IMG/VR virus record: IMGVR_UViG_3300028596_001141
Span: 1-28,612 of that record
DNA length: 28,612 nucleotides
From: a virus
Reading direction: 5' to 3' (one strand)
Program-made: the position numbers and the translations under genes
In this document: piece after piece, positions 1 to 6,765 of the stretch
Layout of the letters: each line of letters begins with the position of its first letter
Numbering within the stretch: position 1 is the stretch's first letter
Notes under the pieces: model-generated
What the model was told of the DNA's origin: nothing
What the model saw: the letters and a program-made list of their open reading frames with translations, nothing else
Databases searched by the model: none

Positions 1-252
1 TCACTCGTCCCCCTCGGGCAGGTAGTAGCCCGCCTCGTTCATGCGGGAGACCAGATCGTTGCAGTCCAGGCCGCCGACGTTGTTGGACTCGATGACGAAG
101 TCGTCGATGATGGCGATGAGCGGCGCAAGGATGGACGCCTCGAAGTCGTCGATGGACTTCTTCGCCTCATCGCGGGTACTGCCTGCCACGGTCATCTCGC
201 CGAAGATGTGGGACCGCAGATCGAAGTACTTCTCGCTGTACTTCTCGCTCAC
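1..252 (-). CDS. hypothetical acidic helical protein, last gene of left block in window
   Basis: Small acidic protein of 83 residues with no domain I recognise; it looks helical and has no cysteines beyond one near the C-terminus. The GTG at 252 is preceded by a clear Shine-Dalgarno stretch (AAGGAGAGGG, about 8 bases from the start). An in-frame GTG at 321 would give 106 residues but has no ribosome site, so 252 is preferred. The stop codon lies at the very edge of the window, so the gene is complete. It lies downstream of the HD hydrolase gene in the same minus-strand block. Function unknown. Confidence 0.7.
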   Translation of the reverse strand: MSEKYSEKYFDLRSHIFGEMTVAGSTRDEAKKSIDDFEASILAPLIAIIDDFVIESNNVGGLDCNDLVSRMNEAGYYLPEGDE

Positions 253-340
253 GCTTGCTTCCCTCTCCTTGTAGTGCGCGCTGATCTGTTCGGCCAGAAT
301 GGCCAGGTTGTGGTGGATCACGGCTAGCCGCCCAGGAGCG

Positions 341-856
341 TCACGAGAGTCTCCGGACGTTCAGCTCGGTCAGCAGCTCCGGGTTTACGGCCTGGAGGAT
401 CCGGCGGATGTGGTCCGGGTGGGCATGCGGCCACAGGACGTCGCGCGCCTTGTAGTACTTGGCCCGCAGCCGTACAGCGGTCTCCGGCGGCAGCTTCTCC
501 AGCCGGTCGGTCCGGGAGTTGTGTGCGTTGTCGGAGATCTTCACCAGGACGGCCGCCGGGTTCTTGGCGATCGAGAGCAGCTTGTCCGCGTAGGGGACAC
601 CGGGCTGGTTGGTGACAGCCTCGACAACGGCGACGATCCGGGACGACGTACCGGCTTCGAGAAGATCCTGCGCCGTCAGCTCGGTGTCTTCCAGCAGGTC
701 GTGGAAGAGGCCCGCGATGATGAAGTCGTCACCGAACGAGGCCAGACCCGAGGCGACCATGCGGACGTGGCCGATGTAGGGGACGCCCAGCTTGTCGGTC
801 TGGAGGGCATGGGCGACCGCCGCGTAGGCATGGGCCCGGGGGACGTCCATCCTCAC
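341..856 (-). CDS. HD-domain hydrolase, (p)ppGpp hydrolase (SpoT/MESH1)-like
   Basis: 171-residue single-domain HD phosphohydrolase. The residue pattern fits the hydrolase domain of RelA/SpoT and small alarmone hydrolases: PYIGH with H30, the HD pair H52-D53 followed by LLEDT (E56, D57), and a late ISDNAHN segment with D109 and N113 spaced as in that family (D-x3-N). No synthetase, TGS or ACT domain is present, and the length suits a stand-alone hydrolase. In the family these residues bind Mn2+ and remove the 3'-pyrophosphate of (p)ppGpp. Removal of the host stringent signal during infection is an inference; another nucleotide could be the substrate. The GTG start overlaps the preceding gene's stop (GTGA), and GGAG lies 8 bases upstream. 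ATG 850 is an alternative start. Confidence 0.8.
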   Translation of the reverse strand: MRMDVPRAHAYAAVAHALQTDKLGVPYIGHVRMVASGLASFGDDFIIAGLFHDLLEDTELTAQDLLEAGTSSRIVAVVEAVTNQPGVPYADKLLSIAKNPAAVLVKISDNAHNSRTDRLEKLPPETAVRLRAKYYKARDVLWPHAHPDHIRRILQAVNPELLTELNVRRLS

Positions 857-1173
857 CGGGCACGCTCCGCCTCGTCGAGGATGTACCCCAGCAGCCGGGC
901 GGAGAGGGTCTCACCACCGGCGCGCCCCTCCTCGGACAGCCAGCAGTCGCTGTACTCCTGCATCGTGAAGTCGCCGCCCTTCCACCCCTCGTAGGTGGTT
1001 CCGACGGCACCCTTCGCGGCTTCCAGCATCTCGCGGACGGTGACGTTCTGCGCGGGCTCGAAGGCCAGCTCGTGGTAGTAGCCCCGGTAGGAGTGGGGGT
1101 GGTTGAAGCCGTTCGGGACGACCATGTCCGGGTCGGCCGCTTCCAGCATCTTGATCAGGTCACCCAGTTCCAT
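853..1173 (-). CDS. conserved hypothetical phage protein
   Basis: 106-residue soluble acidic protein. It begins MELGDLIKMLEAADPD and has a central aromatic stretch (HSYRGYYHELAFEP) and a later GTTYEGWKGGDFTM segment. I recall similar small proteins in actinophage genomes, but know no function. The ATG start has a good ribosome site (AAGGAGAG). It overlaps the upstream cysteine-rich gene by 14 bases and its stop overlaps the HD hydrolase start, so the genes are likely translated together. Confidence 0.75.
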   Translation of the reverse strand: MELGDLIKMLEAADPDMVVPNGFNHPHSYRGYYHELAFEPAQNVTVREMLEAAKGAVGTTYEGWKGGDFTMQEYSDCWLSEEGRAGGETLSARLLGYILDEAERAR

Positions 1174-1351
1174 CGCTCTCTCCTTCTTCTCTTGCGCAGG
1201 GGCAGGCGCAGAGCCCCTCGGGGGCGGGCTGCCCCGCTTCCTGCGCGGCTTCGATTTCTTCGGAGTCGGCCCAGATGTGGGCCTGGGGCGGTTCGTAGCA
1301 CTGGCCGAACTTGCAGGCCCAGCACGTGGCGTAGCAGATGATGACGCTCAT
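1160..1351 (-). CDS. small cysteine-rich protein, putative zinc binding
   Basis: 63-residue protein with seven cysteines: C6, C10, C13 and C18 near the N-terminus (CWACKFGQC) and C48, C50, C52 near the C-terminus (CACPC). The spacing suggests a metal-binding knuckle, but no named family is recognised. The ATG at 1351 sits 6 bases after GAGGAGGTG, a very strong ribosome site, and overlaps the upstream gene's stop as ATGA. The alternative longer frame from 1525 lacks a ribosome site and is not used. Confidence 0.65.
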   Translation of the reverse strand: MSVIICYATCWACKFGQCYEPPQAHIWADSEEIEAAQEAGQPAPEGLCACPCAREEGESDGTG

Positions 1352-1593
1352 TCGAGCACCTCCTCGACGACGAAGCTGATGATCAGCTCCTCGTCGCCGA
1401 CCTTGATCTGCATGGCATCGTCGGGGAGCGGACGGGAATCGTCCTCGCTCACCCTGACGTGGGTACGGTAGGCGAGTTCTGCGGTCGTGAGAGCCGAACG
1501 CAGATCTCCCAGCATGGCGCCCCACGGCTCACGGGCCGGAACGATCCACTCGTGACGGCGGCTGACCACGGTACGGCGGGACCAGGTGGCCAT
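1348..1593 (-). CDS. hypothetical protein
   Basis: 81-residue protein with a basic N-terminal part (MATWSRRTVVSRRHEW) and an acidic C-terminus ending FVVEEVLE. No domain recognised. The ATG at 1593 overlaps the stop of the DUF6221-like gene (ATGA), with GGAG about 10 bases upstream. Its own stop overlaps the start of the cysteine-rich gene that follows. Position and spacing support a real, translationally coupled gene; function unknown. Confidence 0.65.
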   Translation of the reverse strand: MATWSRRTVVSRRHEWIVPAREPWGAMLGDLRSALTTAELAYRTHVRVSEDDSRPLPDDAMQIKVGDEELIISFVVEEVLE

Positions 1594-2120
1594 CAGGCAG
1601 GGCTCCATTCGGTGTCGTAGTCGGGGTGATCCTGGTACGGCGCCGCGAGGTCGCGAACGGTGAAGCACGGGGCGACGATCCGCCGCCACTCGCCCTCGTG
1701 GTGCGCGGCGCAGACGTGACACCGGCCATCGATCGGCCGGTGCTCGTCCAGGGTCCGCCGCTTGGCGGCCACATCGGCCAGAATGCGGGCTGGATGGAAG
1801 CGGACCATGAAGGCGCCGACCTCGCGCTCGACCTCCTCCACCTCATGGATGGCGAACTGCGGAAGGGCGACGTGCCTGCCGATGGCGCCGCCCCGGACGG
1901 GCCACTCTTCACGGCTCCGCAGGGAGACGCGGACTTCGTCGCCGCCGACGAACTCCTCGTCTCTGTCGAGGACGGCGTCCTCGTCCTGAAGTGTCGACCA
2001 GAACCAGTGCACACCGGCCACCGGGTAGTCCGCGTAGCCGTGCTTCCTGCTGGCCTGCGAGGCGAAGCGCGCGTCCTCGTCCAGACGCTCCCGGACGAAC
2101 TTGTAGATGTCCACGCTCAC
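1593..2120 (-). CDS. DUF6221-like conserved actinophage protein
   Basis: 175-residue soluble protein resembling the DUF6221 family, common in actinophages and actinomycetes. The recognisable part is the C-terminal half: a PARILADVAAKR helix, a CHVC pair, a later PCFTVRDLA motif and an ending close to HPDYDTEW. The two cysteines of CHVC and the later PC could bind a metal. The family has no established function. The GTG start overlaps the upstream gene's stop (GTGA) and follows GGGGAGGTG. Confidence 0.75.
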   Translation of the reverse strand: MSVDIYKFVRERLDEDARFASQASRKHGYADYPVAGVHWFWSTLQDEDAVLDRDEEFVGGDEVRVSLRSREEWPVRGGAIGRHVALPQFAIHEVEEVEREVGAFMVRFHPARILADVAAKRRTLDEHRPIDGRCHVCAAHHEGEWRRIVAPCFTVRDLAAPYQDHPDYDTEWSPA

Positions 2121-2674
2121 AGCACCTCCCCGCCGACCGTGGGCGGCTCGATGTGGTCGTCCGGCTCACAGTCGAATCCGTGGTCCGGGCACCCCTTGAG
2201 GTGGATGACGCGGGTCATGGCCCGAAGGGCCCAGCGCTGGGTGTAGTCGCAGTCGGTCTCGGGACAGGCCCAGCCCTCCTCCGTCGCCGTCAGGATCCGG
2301 TGGCCGTCATGGTCCCGGCCGCAGGTGAACGGATGGAACTTCACGTTGCCCTGGTGGATGTTGAGGAGCTTGACCTGCTCCGCCGTCCACGGCGCGTGCA
2401 GGATCATCGGGTCGGCCTCGTCGCGGCAGTTCGCGCAGAGGTCTTCCCCGTCCTGGCACAGCCAGCCGAAGGTGCCGACCGCGTAGGTACGGACGACCCC
2501 GAGACGCTCGGCCTTGGTCATGCCCTCGTGGACGATGAAGTCGCCTTCGACGACGATCTCGCACTCGTCACAGAACACGCCGAGGTGCGAGGGGTAGGGC
2601 TCGACGTCGTCGGGCAGGTTGTGCTGCTGCTTGTACATGCCCAGCATCTCGTTCAGGCTGAACGGATTACTCAT
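2117..2674 (-). CDS. hypothetical multi-cysteine protein
   Basis: 185-residue protein with repeated cysteine pairs: C35/C38 (CDEC), C80/C83 (CANC), C118, C137/C142 and C162/C169, plus many histidines. The arrangement suggests two or more zinc sites, but I cannot name a family. The ATG at 2674 follows GGAGG at 6-7 bases; a longer frame to 2761 would add an unlikely Ser/Pro-rich leader and overlap the neighbour, so the shorter start is chosen. Function unknown. Confidence 0.7.
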   Translation of the reverse strand: MSNPFSLNEMLGMYKQQHNLPDDVEPYPSHLGVFCDECEIVVEGDFIVHEGMTKAERLGVVRTYAVGTFGWLCQDGEDLCANCRDEADPMILHAPWTAEQVKLLNIHQGNVKFHPFTCGRDHDGHRILTATEEGWACPETDCDYTQRWALRAMTRVIHLKGCPDHGFDCEPDDHIEPPTVGGEVL

Positions 2675-3056
2675 CGGATCCTCCGAGGACGGCCAGAGCC
2701 AGCTCCAGGGCGGACTCGTACGAGCAGGTGTCGGACTTGCAGGAGTAGTGCGCCTCGTCACCGTTCCAGGTGGAGGCCTCGACCCTCAGCCAGTTCGCGG
2801 TGGCACGCGCCACCCTGTGGTCCATCAGCGCGATGAAGGCGCCGTACTCGGGCGTCTCGGCGTCGGCGATGTAGCGGACCGAGAAGGCCTCCTTGAAGCT
2901 GCCCGCCCTGCCCTGTGCGACGATGCACGGGCACTCGCGCTCCGTGCACTCTTCGGCATGCCAGGGGCGCATGTCCGTGGACGTCTCCCCCATGGCGGCC
3001 AGGGCGGTCTCGATCCGGTGTGCGGCCTTCAGCAGAAGGTCAGGCCTTGGCGCCAC
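2667..3056 (-). CDS. hypothetical protein with cysteine cluster
   Basis: 129-residue protein. An N-terminal helix (DLLLKAAHRIETALAAMG) is followed by C37, C42 and C44 (ECPCIV), a segment with MDHRVARATANWLRVEA and a late CKSDTC pair. The layout is reminiscent of small actinophage proteins of unknown role. The GTG at 3056 is preceded by AAGGAAGGGGTG about 7 bases upstream. The gene overlaps both neighbours, by 8 and 17 bases. Confidence 0.65.
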   Translation of the reverse strand: MAPRPDLLLKAAHRIETALAAMGETSTDMRPWHAEECTERECPCIVAQGRAGSFKEAFSVRYIADAETPEYGAFIALMDHRVARATANWLRVEASTWNGDEAHYSCKSDTCSYESALELALAVLGGSDE

Positions 3057-3237
3057 GGAGCTTCACCCCTTCCTTGATGCACCGGGCGCACGTGATCTTC
3101 GTGTTGTCCGGCAGCCAGTTGTTCTGCGCCTCGGCGGTCAGGAAGATCGCGCAGGTGGTGAAGTATCCGATGCCGTCGTCCATGGCCCGGACCTTGTGCA
3201 CCACGCGTCCTCCGTGCAGCCGCACTCTCTTCTTCAT
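3040..3237 (-). CDS. small basic protein with CxxC, hypothetical
   Basis: 65-residue basic protein beginning MKKRVRLHGGRVVHKVR, with H14, C29, C50 and C53. The final CARCIKEG segment suggests a zinc-binding fold. The ATG at 3237 overlaps the previous gene's stop (ATGA) and has GGGAGAGG upstream; an upstream in-frame start at 3312 would overlap that gene heavily and is rejected. Function unknown; nucleic acid binding is possible from charge and cysteines only. Confidence 0.6.
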   Translation of the reverse strand: MKKRVRLHGGRVVHKVRAMDDGIGYFTTCAIFLTAEAQNNWLPDNTKITCARCIKEGVKLRGAKA

Positions 3238-3440
3238 CGGTCCGCCTCTCCCGAGCAGGCGATCCAGCGCCCGCCCAGTACTCTCCATCCACGGCCCGCG
3301 CACCAGTTGCACGGCCTGCCTTCACGGTGCTGCGGACAGAACATCCGCGTGTTGGTCTCTTCGGCGCAGCCTCCACAGGGAGACTCCAGCGGATCGACGG
3401 TGGCATACCGTGCGCTTCCGCTCTTGTTCCGGTCTTCCAT
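3234..3440 (-). CDS. small cysteine-rich zinc-knuckle-like protein
   Basis: 68-residue protein with C22/C25 (CGGC), C35, C44/C47 (CNWCAGRGW) and C62. CNWCAGRGW resembles the CxxCxGxG element of DnaJ-type zinc motifs, but only one such unit is present. The ATG at 3440 is joined to the stop of the upstream gene as TGATG. A longer frame to 3749 runs antisense-like through the neighbouring FtsK-gamma gene and is rejected. Function unknown. Confidence 0.6.
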   Translation of the reverse strand: MEDRNKSGSARYATVDPLESPCGGCAEETNTRMFCPQHREGRPCNWCAGRGWRVLGGRWIACSGEADR

Positions 3441-3790
3441 CAGTCCCCCTCCTCGTCGCTTTGCCGGGGCCAGCGTTTGCGGCAGGCCGTCCTGGCGGTA
3501 CAGAACCACATCCCGTGGCTGTGGTCGGGGAATTCCAGCAGGCTGAAGCCCCGCTTCCCGATCCGGTCGCACTGCTGGCAGCACTTGACCAGGACGGGAG
3601 AGGCCTTCGAGCCGGTGGTGAAGCCGACGATTCCCCGGGTGCGCATCCTGGCGATCAGGTCCCTGGCCTCGGCGAAGGAGATGTCGAGGCTGCGCTGAAG
3701 AGTGGAGATGCCTCCGTGCTGCGCCTTGATCACAAAGCGGACGGCGCACCGGAACAGTTCGTCGTCCGTGTCGTAGAGGTACTGCTTCAT
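3440..3790 (-). CDS. FtsK gamma-like winged helix with C-terminal cysteine cluster
   Basis: 116-residue protein. Residues 9-65 match the pattern of the FtsK/SpoIIIE gamma domain, a winged helix that reads polar DNA motifs: DELFRCAVRFVIKAQ, then STLQRSLDISFAEARDLI, then MRTRGIVG followed by GSK. No ATPase motor is attached. Residues 70-103 hold C70, C71, C74, C97 and C103, a probable zinc ribbon. A DNA-binding regulator or decoy of host segregation machinery is an inference. The ATG has GAGGAG 6 bases upstream. A 10-bp hairpin lies just upstream (3804-3830). Confidence 0.72.
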   Translation of the reverse strand: MKQYLYDTDDELFRCAVRFVIKAQHGGISTLQRSLDISFAEARDLIARMRTRGIVGFTTGSKASPVLVKCCQQCDRIGKRGFSLLEFPDHSHGMWFCTARTACRKRWPRQSDEEGD

Positions 3791-3803
3791 GTCTTCTCCT
3801 CGG

Positions 3804-3830
3804 GGCCGGGGGCCGGTGGAGCCCCCGGCC
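3804..3830 (-). terminator. strong GC hairpin between left-block genes
   Basis: Perfect 10-bp inverted repeat: 3804-3813 pairs with 3821-3830 around a 7-base loop. It lies in the only gap of this part of the block, downstream of the 108-residue gene and immediately before the ribosome site of the FtsK-gamma-like gene. No T-run follows on the minus strand, so it could be an attenuator, an RNA-processing stem or a weak terminator. Confidence 0.5.
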
Positions 3831-3833
3831 GGT

Positions 3834-4160
3834 TCACCACTGGCCGTCGTCGAGGAAGCGGGGACCGCTCTCGGTGAGCTGGATCCCGCCGCCCGGACCT
3901 TCCAGCGGACAGGTGGTGTCTTCGCGCATCGGGTCGTTCTCGTCGCCGTTGCACTTGGCCTTGTCGCGGTGCTCCATCAGGAGAACCAGCGACCGGTAGC
4001 CGCGCGCGTTGACGCTGACGCCGTGGCGGTCGACGGCGCGGATCCAGTCGGGTCCGGTCTCCTCGATCCGTACACAGTCGTAGTGGTCGCGGCCGAACAC
4101 GCCACACGAGAAGTTGTGCAGCACATCGCCGACCGCGAGGGGCCGGTGCTCCTGCTCCAT
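3834..4160 (-). CDS. hypothetical protein
   Basis: 108-residue acidic protein. The N-terminal half (PLAVGDVLHNFSCGVFG) looks like a small beta domain and the rest includes RAVDRHGVSVNARGYRS and a CNGDENDPM loop. No family recognised. The ATG at 4160 overlaps the preceding gene by one base and follows GGAGG. The gene ends a few bases before the strong hairpin at 3804-3830. Confidence 0.65.
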   Translation of the reverse strand: MEQEHRPLAVGDVLHNFSCGVFGRDHYDCVRIEETGPDWIRAVDRHGVSVNARGYRSLVLLMEHRDKAKCNGDENDPMREDTTCPLEGPGGGIQLTESGPRFLDDGQW

Positions 4161-4378
4161 CAGTCCTCCACCAGGTGGTCGTAGTCGCGCCGGATCAGCT
4201 CGGTCCAGATGTCGCTGATGGTGCTTCGCACGATCTGGTCCTCGATCGCGTTGCCGGTCTCGATGCCCAGCGCCAGGTCGCACTCCATCCCCCGGATCGC
4301 ATCGGCGACCGAGTGTGCGGCCCTGGTCTTCAGCTCGGCCAGCCGGGCCGGGTCGACCATCGCCTCGACGTGCCTCAC
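4160..4378 (-). CDS. hypothetical small helical protein
   Basis: 72-residue protein, mostly helical by composition (PARLAELKTRAAHSVADAI), ending in an acidic LVED tail; one cysteine. No domain recognised. The GTG at 4378 overlaps the stop of the 43-residue gene upstream and lies after GGAGGAG; ATG 4360 is a possible alternative. Function unknown. Confidence 0.62.
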   Translation of the reverse strand: MRHVEAMVDPARLAELKTRAAHSVADAIRGMECDLALGIETGNAIEDQIVRSTISDIWTELIRRDYDHLVED

Positions 4379-4506
4379 TTCTTCTCCTCCACCGGGTACC
4401 AGCCGCCGCGCTTCGCGTCGAAGACGGTGACGTCCTTCGGGTTGTCGTCGGCGGATCCGGTCTTGGGGCGGATGTCGAACTTCTTGGCGTTGTCGCGCAG
4501 ACTCAC
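4375..4506 (-). CDS. 43-residue hypothetical protein
   Basis: A very short gene that fills exactly the space between its neighbours. The GTG at 4506 overlaps the upstream stop (GTGA), and its own stop overlaps the next GTG. It encodes a charged peptide starting MSLRDNAKKFDIRPK and ending GGWYPVEEKK. Codon third positions are almost all G or C, as in neighbouring genes. This and the double overlap make it a convincing gene despite its size. Function unknown. Confidence 0.6.
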   Translation of the reverse strand: MSLRDNAKKFDIRPKTGSADDNPKDVTVFDAKRGGWYPVEEKK

Positions 4507-4745
4507 CGGTTCCAGTCCTCTCGCTTGAAGCCGTAGGGCTCGGGTCGTACGTACATCCCCTGGAGCATGTAGACCGCCATCTGGCGGGTCTCGAAGTTCC
4601 CGCCGCCGGTGTGGGGGTCGAGGGACATCAGGCCGTTGGGGACGACCCAGGTGTAGCCCTCGCCGATCTTCCCGGTCCAGCCGATCTCCTGGCCGTTGTC
4701 CAGGTGCGCGATCTGCACCTCGGTCATGTCGGGGTGGAAGTTCAC
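4503..4745 (-). CDS. hypothetical protein
   Basis: 80-residue protein with an aromatic and glycine-rich middle (IGEGYTWVVPNGLMSLDP) and a C-terminus ending FKREDWNR. No recognised domain, no cysteines. The GTG start overlaps the upstream stop and the gene's stop overlaps the next start, so it is embedded in the coupled block. Function unknown. Confidence 0.65.
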   Translation of the reverse strand: MNFHPDMTEVQIAHLDNGQEIGWTGKIGEGYTWVVPNGLMSLDPHTGGGNFETRQMAVYMLQGMYVRPEPYGFKREDWNR

Positions 4746-4921
4746 AGCTCGTCGCGCTCCTTGAGGATGTCGATGATCTCGTTCATGTAGCCGTGGATGG
4801 CATCCCGCGTCTTGACGTCAAGGCCGGGAAGCGCCTTGTTGTAGGTGACCAGCTTCTGCTTCAGCTCCTTGGAGCTGAACTTCAGGTAGCAGTCACGCAT
4901 CAGATCCTGGGCGCCGGTCAT
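4742..4921 (-). CDS. small helical hypothetical protein
   Basis: 59-residue, largely helical and charged protein (MRDCYLKFSSKELKQKL near the start, EIIDILKERDEL at the end). Its ATG at 4921 shares one base with the stop of the membrane-anchored gene upstream (TGATG), so translation is probably coupled. A longer frame reaching 5209 is a shadow of that upstream gene. Function unknown. Confidence 0.6.
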   Translation of the reverse strand: MTGAQDLMRDCYLKFSSKELKQKLVTYNKALPGLDVKTRDAIHGYMNEIIDILKERDEL

Positions 4922-5343
4922 CAGTTGCAGGGGTAGGTCGCCGCGTTGCCGGTGTACGCCTTCTTGACGTAGCCCGCGTACAGCGCACCCCAGCCGCCGG
5001 ACGCGCCGTCCTCGGCCTTGTCGAGCTGGTAGACATTGATCAGGCCCGAGCCCTTGGGGCCGCAGTCCGTGAAGATGAACCGCTGGCCCTCGCCGATGCC
5101 GGACCCGAGGTCGTTGCCCTTCTCGTCGCGGAAGACGAGGCCGCCGGTACCGGCCGCTGCCGTGCCGATGATCTGGGTGGGCCGGGTCTCCTGGGTGCCG
5201 TCCTCGCACTTCCTGACGGTGACGGGCCCGTCCTGCCGCATCTCGATGACCGTCTTGCAGGTGTCCTGCATGGCCGGTACGGCGACGACGACGGTGCCTC
5301 CGAGGAGAGCGCTCACGACGGCTGCTCCGGTGACAAGCTCCAT
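4921..5343 (-). CDS. membrane-anchored or exported cysteine-containing protein
   Basis: 140-residue protein with a hydrophobic N-terminal segment (about residues 4-24, VTGAAVVSALLGGTVVVAV) acting as anchor or uncleaved signal. The remainder is hydrophilic with four cysteines (C29, C46, C94 and C139, one residue from the end), suitable for two disulfides outside the cell. The ATG has an excellent ribosome site (AAAAGGAGA). A phage early-region protein of this shape might act at the host envelope, for example in superinfection exclusion, but that is inference only; no family is recognised. Confidence 0.7.
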   Translation of the reverse strand: MELVTGAAVVSALLGGTVVVAVPAMQDTCKTVIEMRQDGPVTVRKCEDGTQETRPTQIIGTAAAGTGGLVFRDEKGNDLGSGIGEGQRFIFTDCGPKGSGLINVYQLDKAEDGASGGWGALYAGYVKKAYTGNAATYPCN

Positions 5344-5387
5344 GACTCTTTCTCCTTTTCGCGAATTCTCACTGCTTGGCCATCATC

Positions 5388-5424
5388 CACCATGACGGGG
5401 CCGGAACGCAACCCCGTCATGGTG
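5388..5424 (-). terminator. 13-bp hairpin downstream of the HIT gene
   Basis: Perfect 13-bp inverted repeat, 5388-5400 with 5412-5424, loop of 11 bases. It lies between the stop of the HIT gene and the ribosome site of the next gene on the minus strand. No T-run follows, so it may be an intrinsic-like terminator without U-tract or an mRNA stabilising stem. Confidence 0.55.
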
Positions 5425-5432
5425 AAGCGGCC

Positions 5433-5804
5433 TCAGTGACGTGCCCCCTTGCCGCCCCGGCCCGAGTACCAGGGGAGGGCCAGCCCGTCATCCTTGGCCC
5501 TCGGAACCAGATGAACATGCAGGTGGAAGACCGATTGCGTGGCTTCCGCCCCACGGGAGGTGATGACATTCATCGGCCGGGGCGACCACTGCATGAGCTG
5601 CGCCGCCCGGCGCGAGACGGCCGCGTAGACCTCGGGATCGGCCGCGAAGTCGGGGACGTGGACCTTCGGTACCACCAGGACATGCCCCTCGGTCACCGGG
5701 TTGAGCGGCGTGAAGGCCACCACGTCGGGCCAGTAGTCCGGGTCGACCACCCACTCGGCCGGGGCATGACCCGTGACGATCCGGCAGAACACGCAGTCCT
5801 TCAC
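5433..5804 (-). CDS. HIT-family nucleotide hydrolase/transferase
   Basis: 123-residue single-domain histidine triad protein. The catalytic motif is H94-L-H96-V-H98 followed by LVPR, preceded by the usual N79 and G85...Q90 residues. C4 and C7 (CVFC) with conserved histidines fit the zinc site of the HinT/Fhit-like branch, and NPVTEGHVLVVPK is the typical strand before the helix. Family members hydrolyse or transfer nucleoside phosphates such as AMP-lysine, AMP-NH2 or dinucleoside polyphosphates; the phage substrate is unknown. The GTG overlaps the upstream stop (GTGA) and follows AGGAGGGAG. Confidence 0.88.
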   Translation of the reverse strand: MKDCVFCRIVTGHAPAEWVVDPDYWPDVVAFTPLNPVTEGHVLVVPKVHVPDFAADPEVYAAVSRRAAQLMQWSPRPMNVITSRGAEATQSVFHLHVHLVPRAKDDGLALPWYSGRGGKGARH

Positions 5805-6286
5805 GGCTGCTCCCTCCTCTTCACCGTGCGGCGCGGAACCGTACCGTCTTCGAGCGCCTCACGCAGACGGCGCACCGCCCGCTCGGCCATGGGCCTCTTC
5901 AGCTTCTCGTCGTAGGAGCGGGAGTCCTCGTACAGCCCCAGCTCCTCCGTGGCGCGGACCATCGCGGTGAACGAGGCTTCGCGGGGATCGATCGCGTCGA
6001 CCATGGCCTGCACGGCAGCGCGGGCGATCTCCTCCACATGAATCGTGCCGAGGTCCCGCCCGAGCAGATGCAGGGCGCGGTCGCCGATCTCCTCGGCCAC
6101 GGCACGGATCACCGCATCCTGGAAGAGCAGCTCGTTCTCCGCCTTCACCACCGCGTCCGCGTAGGCGAACCAGACGCTGCGGATGTGCTCCATGCAGGTC
6201 TCGTCCGACAGGAACGCCTTCGATCCGGCGCTTCCCGCCAGTGCCTCGGCGTAGACCTGGCGCCGGTCGGTCACCTTCTCTTCCAT
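5801..6286 (-). CDS. hypothetical helical protein
   Basis: 161-residue soluble, predominantly helical protein rich in Ala, Glu and Arg, with segments such as WFAYADAVVKAENELL and AVIRAVAEEIGDRALHLL. No motif recognised. The ATG at 6286 is chosen because the longer frame to 6442 has an Arg/Pro-rich leader typical of a shadow. It overlaps the first gene of the block by 16 bases and its stop overlaps the HIT start. Function unknown. Confidence 0.68.
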   Translation of the reverse strand: MEEKVTDRRQVYAEALAGSAGSKAFLSDETCMEHIRSVWFAYADAVVKAENELLFQDAVIRAVAEEIGDRALHLLGRDLGTIHVEEIARAAVQAMVDAIDPREASFTAMVRATEELGLYEDSRSYDEKLKRPMAERAVRRLREALEDGTVPRRTVKRREQP

Positions 6287-6765
6287 GCGCGGGGCTCCAT
6301 CCTTTCCTCTTCGGGCGGCACGACGATCTCCTTGCCGTGCACCGTGTGGCCGATGACCATGCCTGTCGGCATGTGGGGGTTTCCGTGGTTGTGTGCGCCG
6401 CAGCCGTAGCAGGGGTCGATCCGGTGGCGCCCGTGGACGCACCGGTCCAGGTCGGAGACGAGGGCACGCCAGGAGGTCACCTCGGCACGCAGTTCCGCTA
6501 TCTCCCTGCGGGCCTCTTCCAGCTCGCGCCGGGCTTCGCTCTCCTCGTCGAGGAAGACGATCCGGGTGGCCCCGCCATGACCGTGGATAGCCTGGACAGC
6601 CTCGATACCGTCAGGGTGGGGGGTCGTGGTGGGCCACCGGCCGAGGAAGTGGACAGCGGCTTCACCGTCGCTGAAGATCACTCCGTCGGCCACATGGCCG
6701 GTTCCTGAAACGTCCGACACGTCCACGTCTCTGATCAGACGGAAGTGTCTGGGCAGTGTGCCCAT
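6271..6765 (-). CDS. first gene of left block, coiled-coil protein with Cys/His cluster
   Basis: 164-residue protein. Residues 1-70 begin GTLPRHFRLIRDVDVSDVSG and include a short beta-like domain ending IHGHGGATRIVFLD. Residues 73-108 are a charged coiled coil. Residues 109-129 carry C109, C119, C122 and several histidines (CVHGRHRIDPCYGCGAHNHGN), probably a zinc site. I recall similarly built proteins in actinomycetes and their phages, without known function. The ATG at 6765 follows GAGAGGGTG and is the first start of the minus-strand block, facing the divergent control region. Confidence 0.75.
   Translation of the reverse strand: MGTLPRHFRLIRDVDVSDVSGTGHVADGVIFSDGEAAVHFLGRWPTTTPHPDGIEAVQAIHGHGGATRIVFLDEESEARRELEEARREIAELRAEVTSWRALVSDLDRCVHGRHRIDPCYGCGAHNHGNPHMPTGMVIGHTVHGKEIVVPPEEERMEPRAWKRR

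Noticed and set aside
299-994. 231-codon plus-strand open frame at the left end
   Set aside because: Antisense to the HD hydrolase, whose catalytic residues are complete; no ribosome site.
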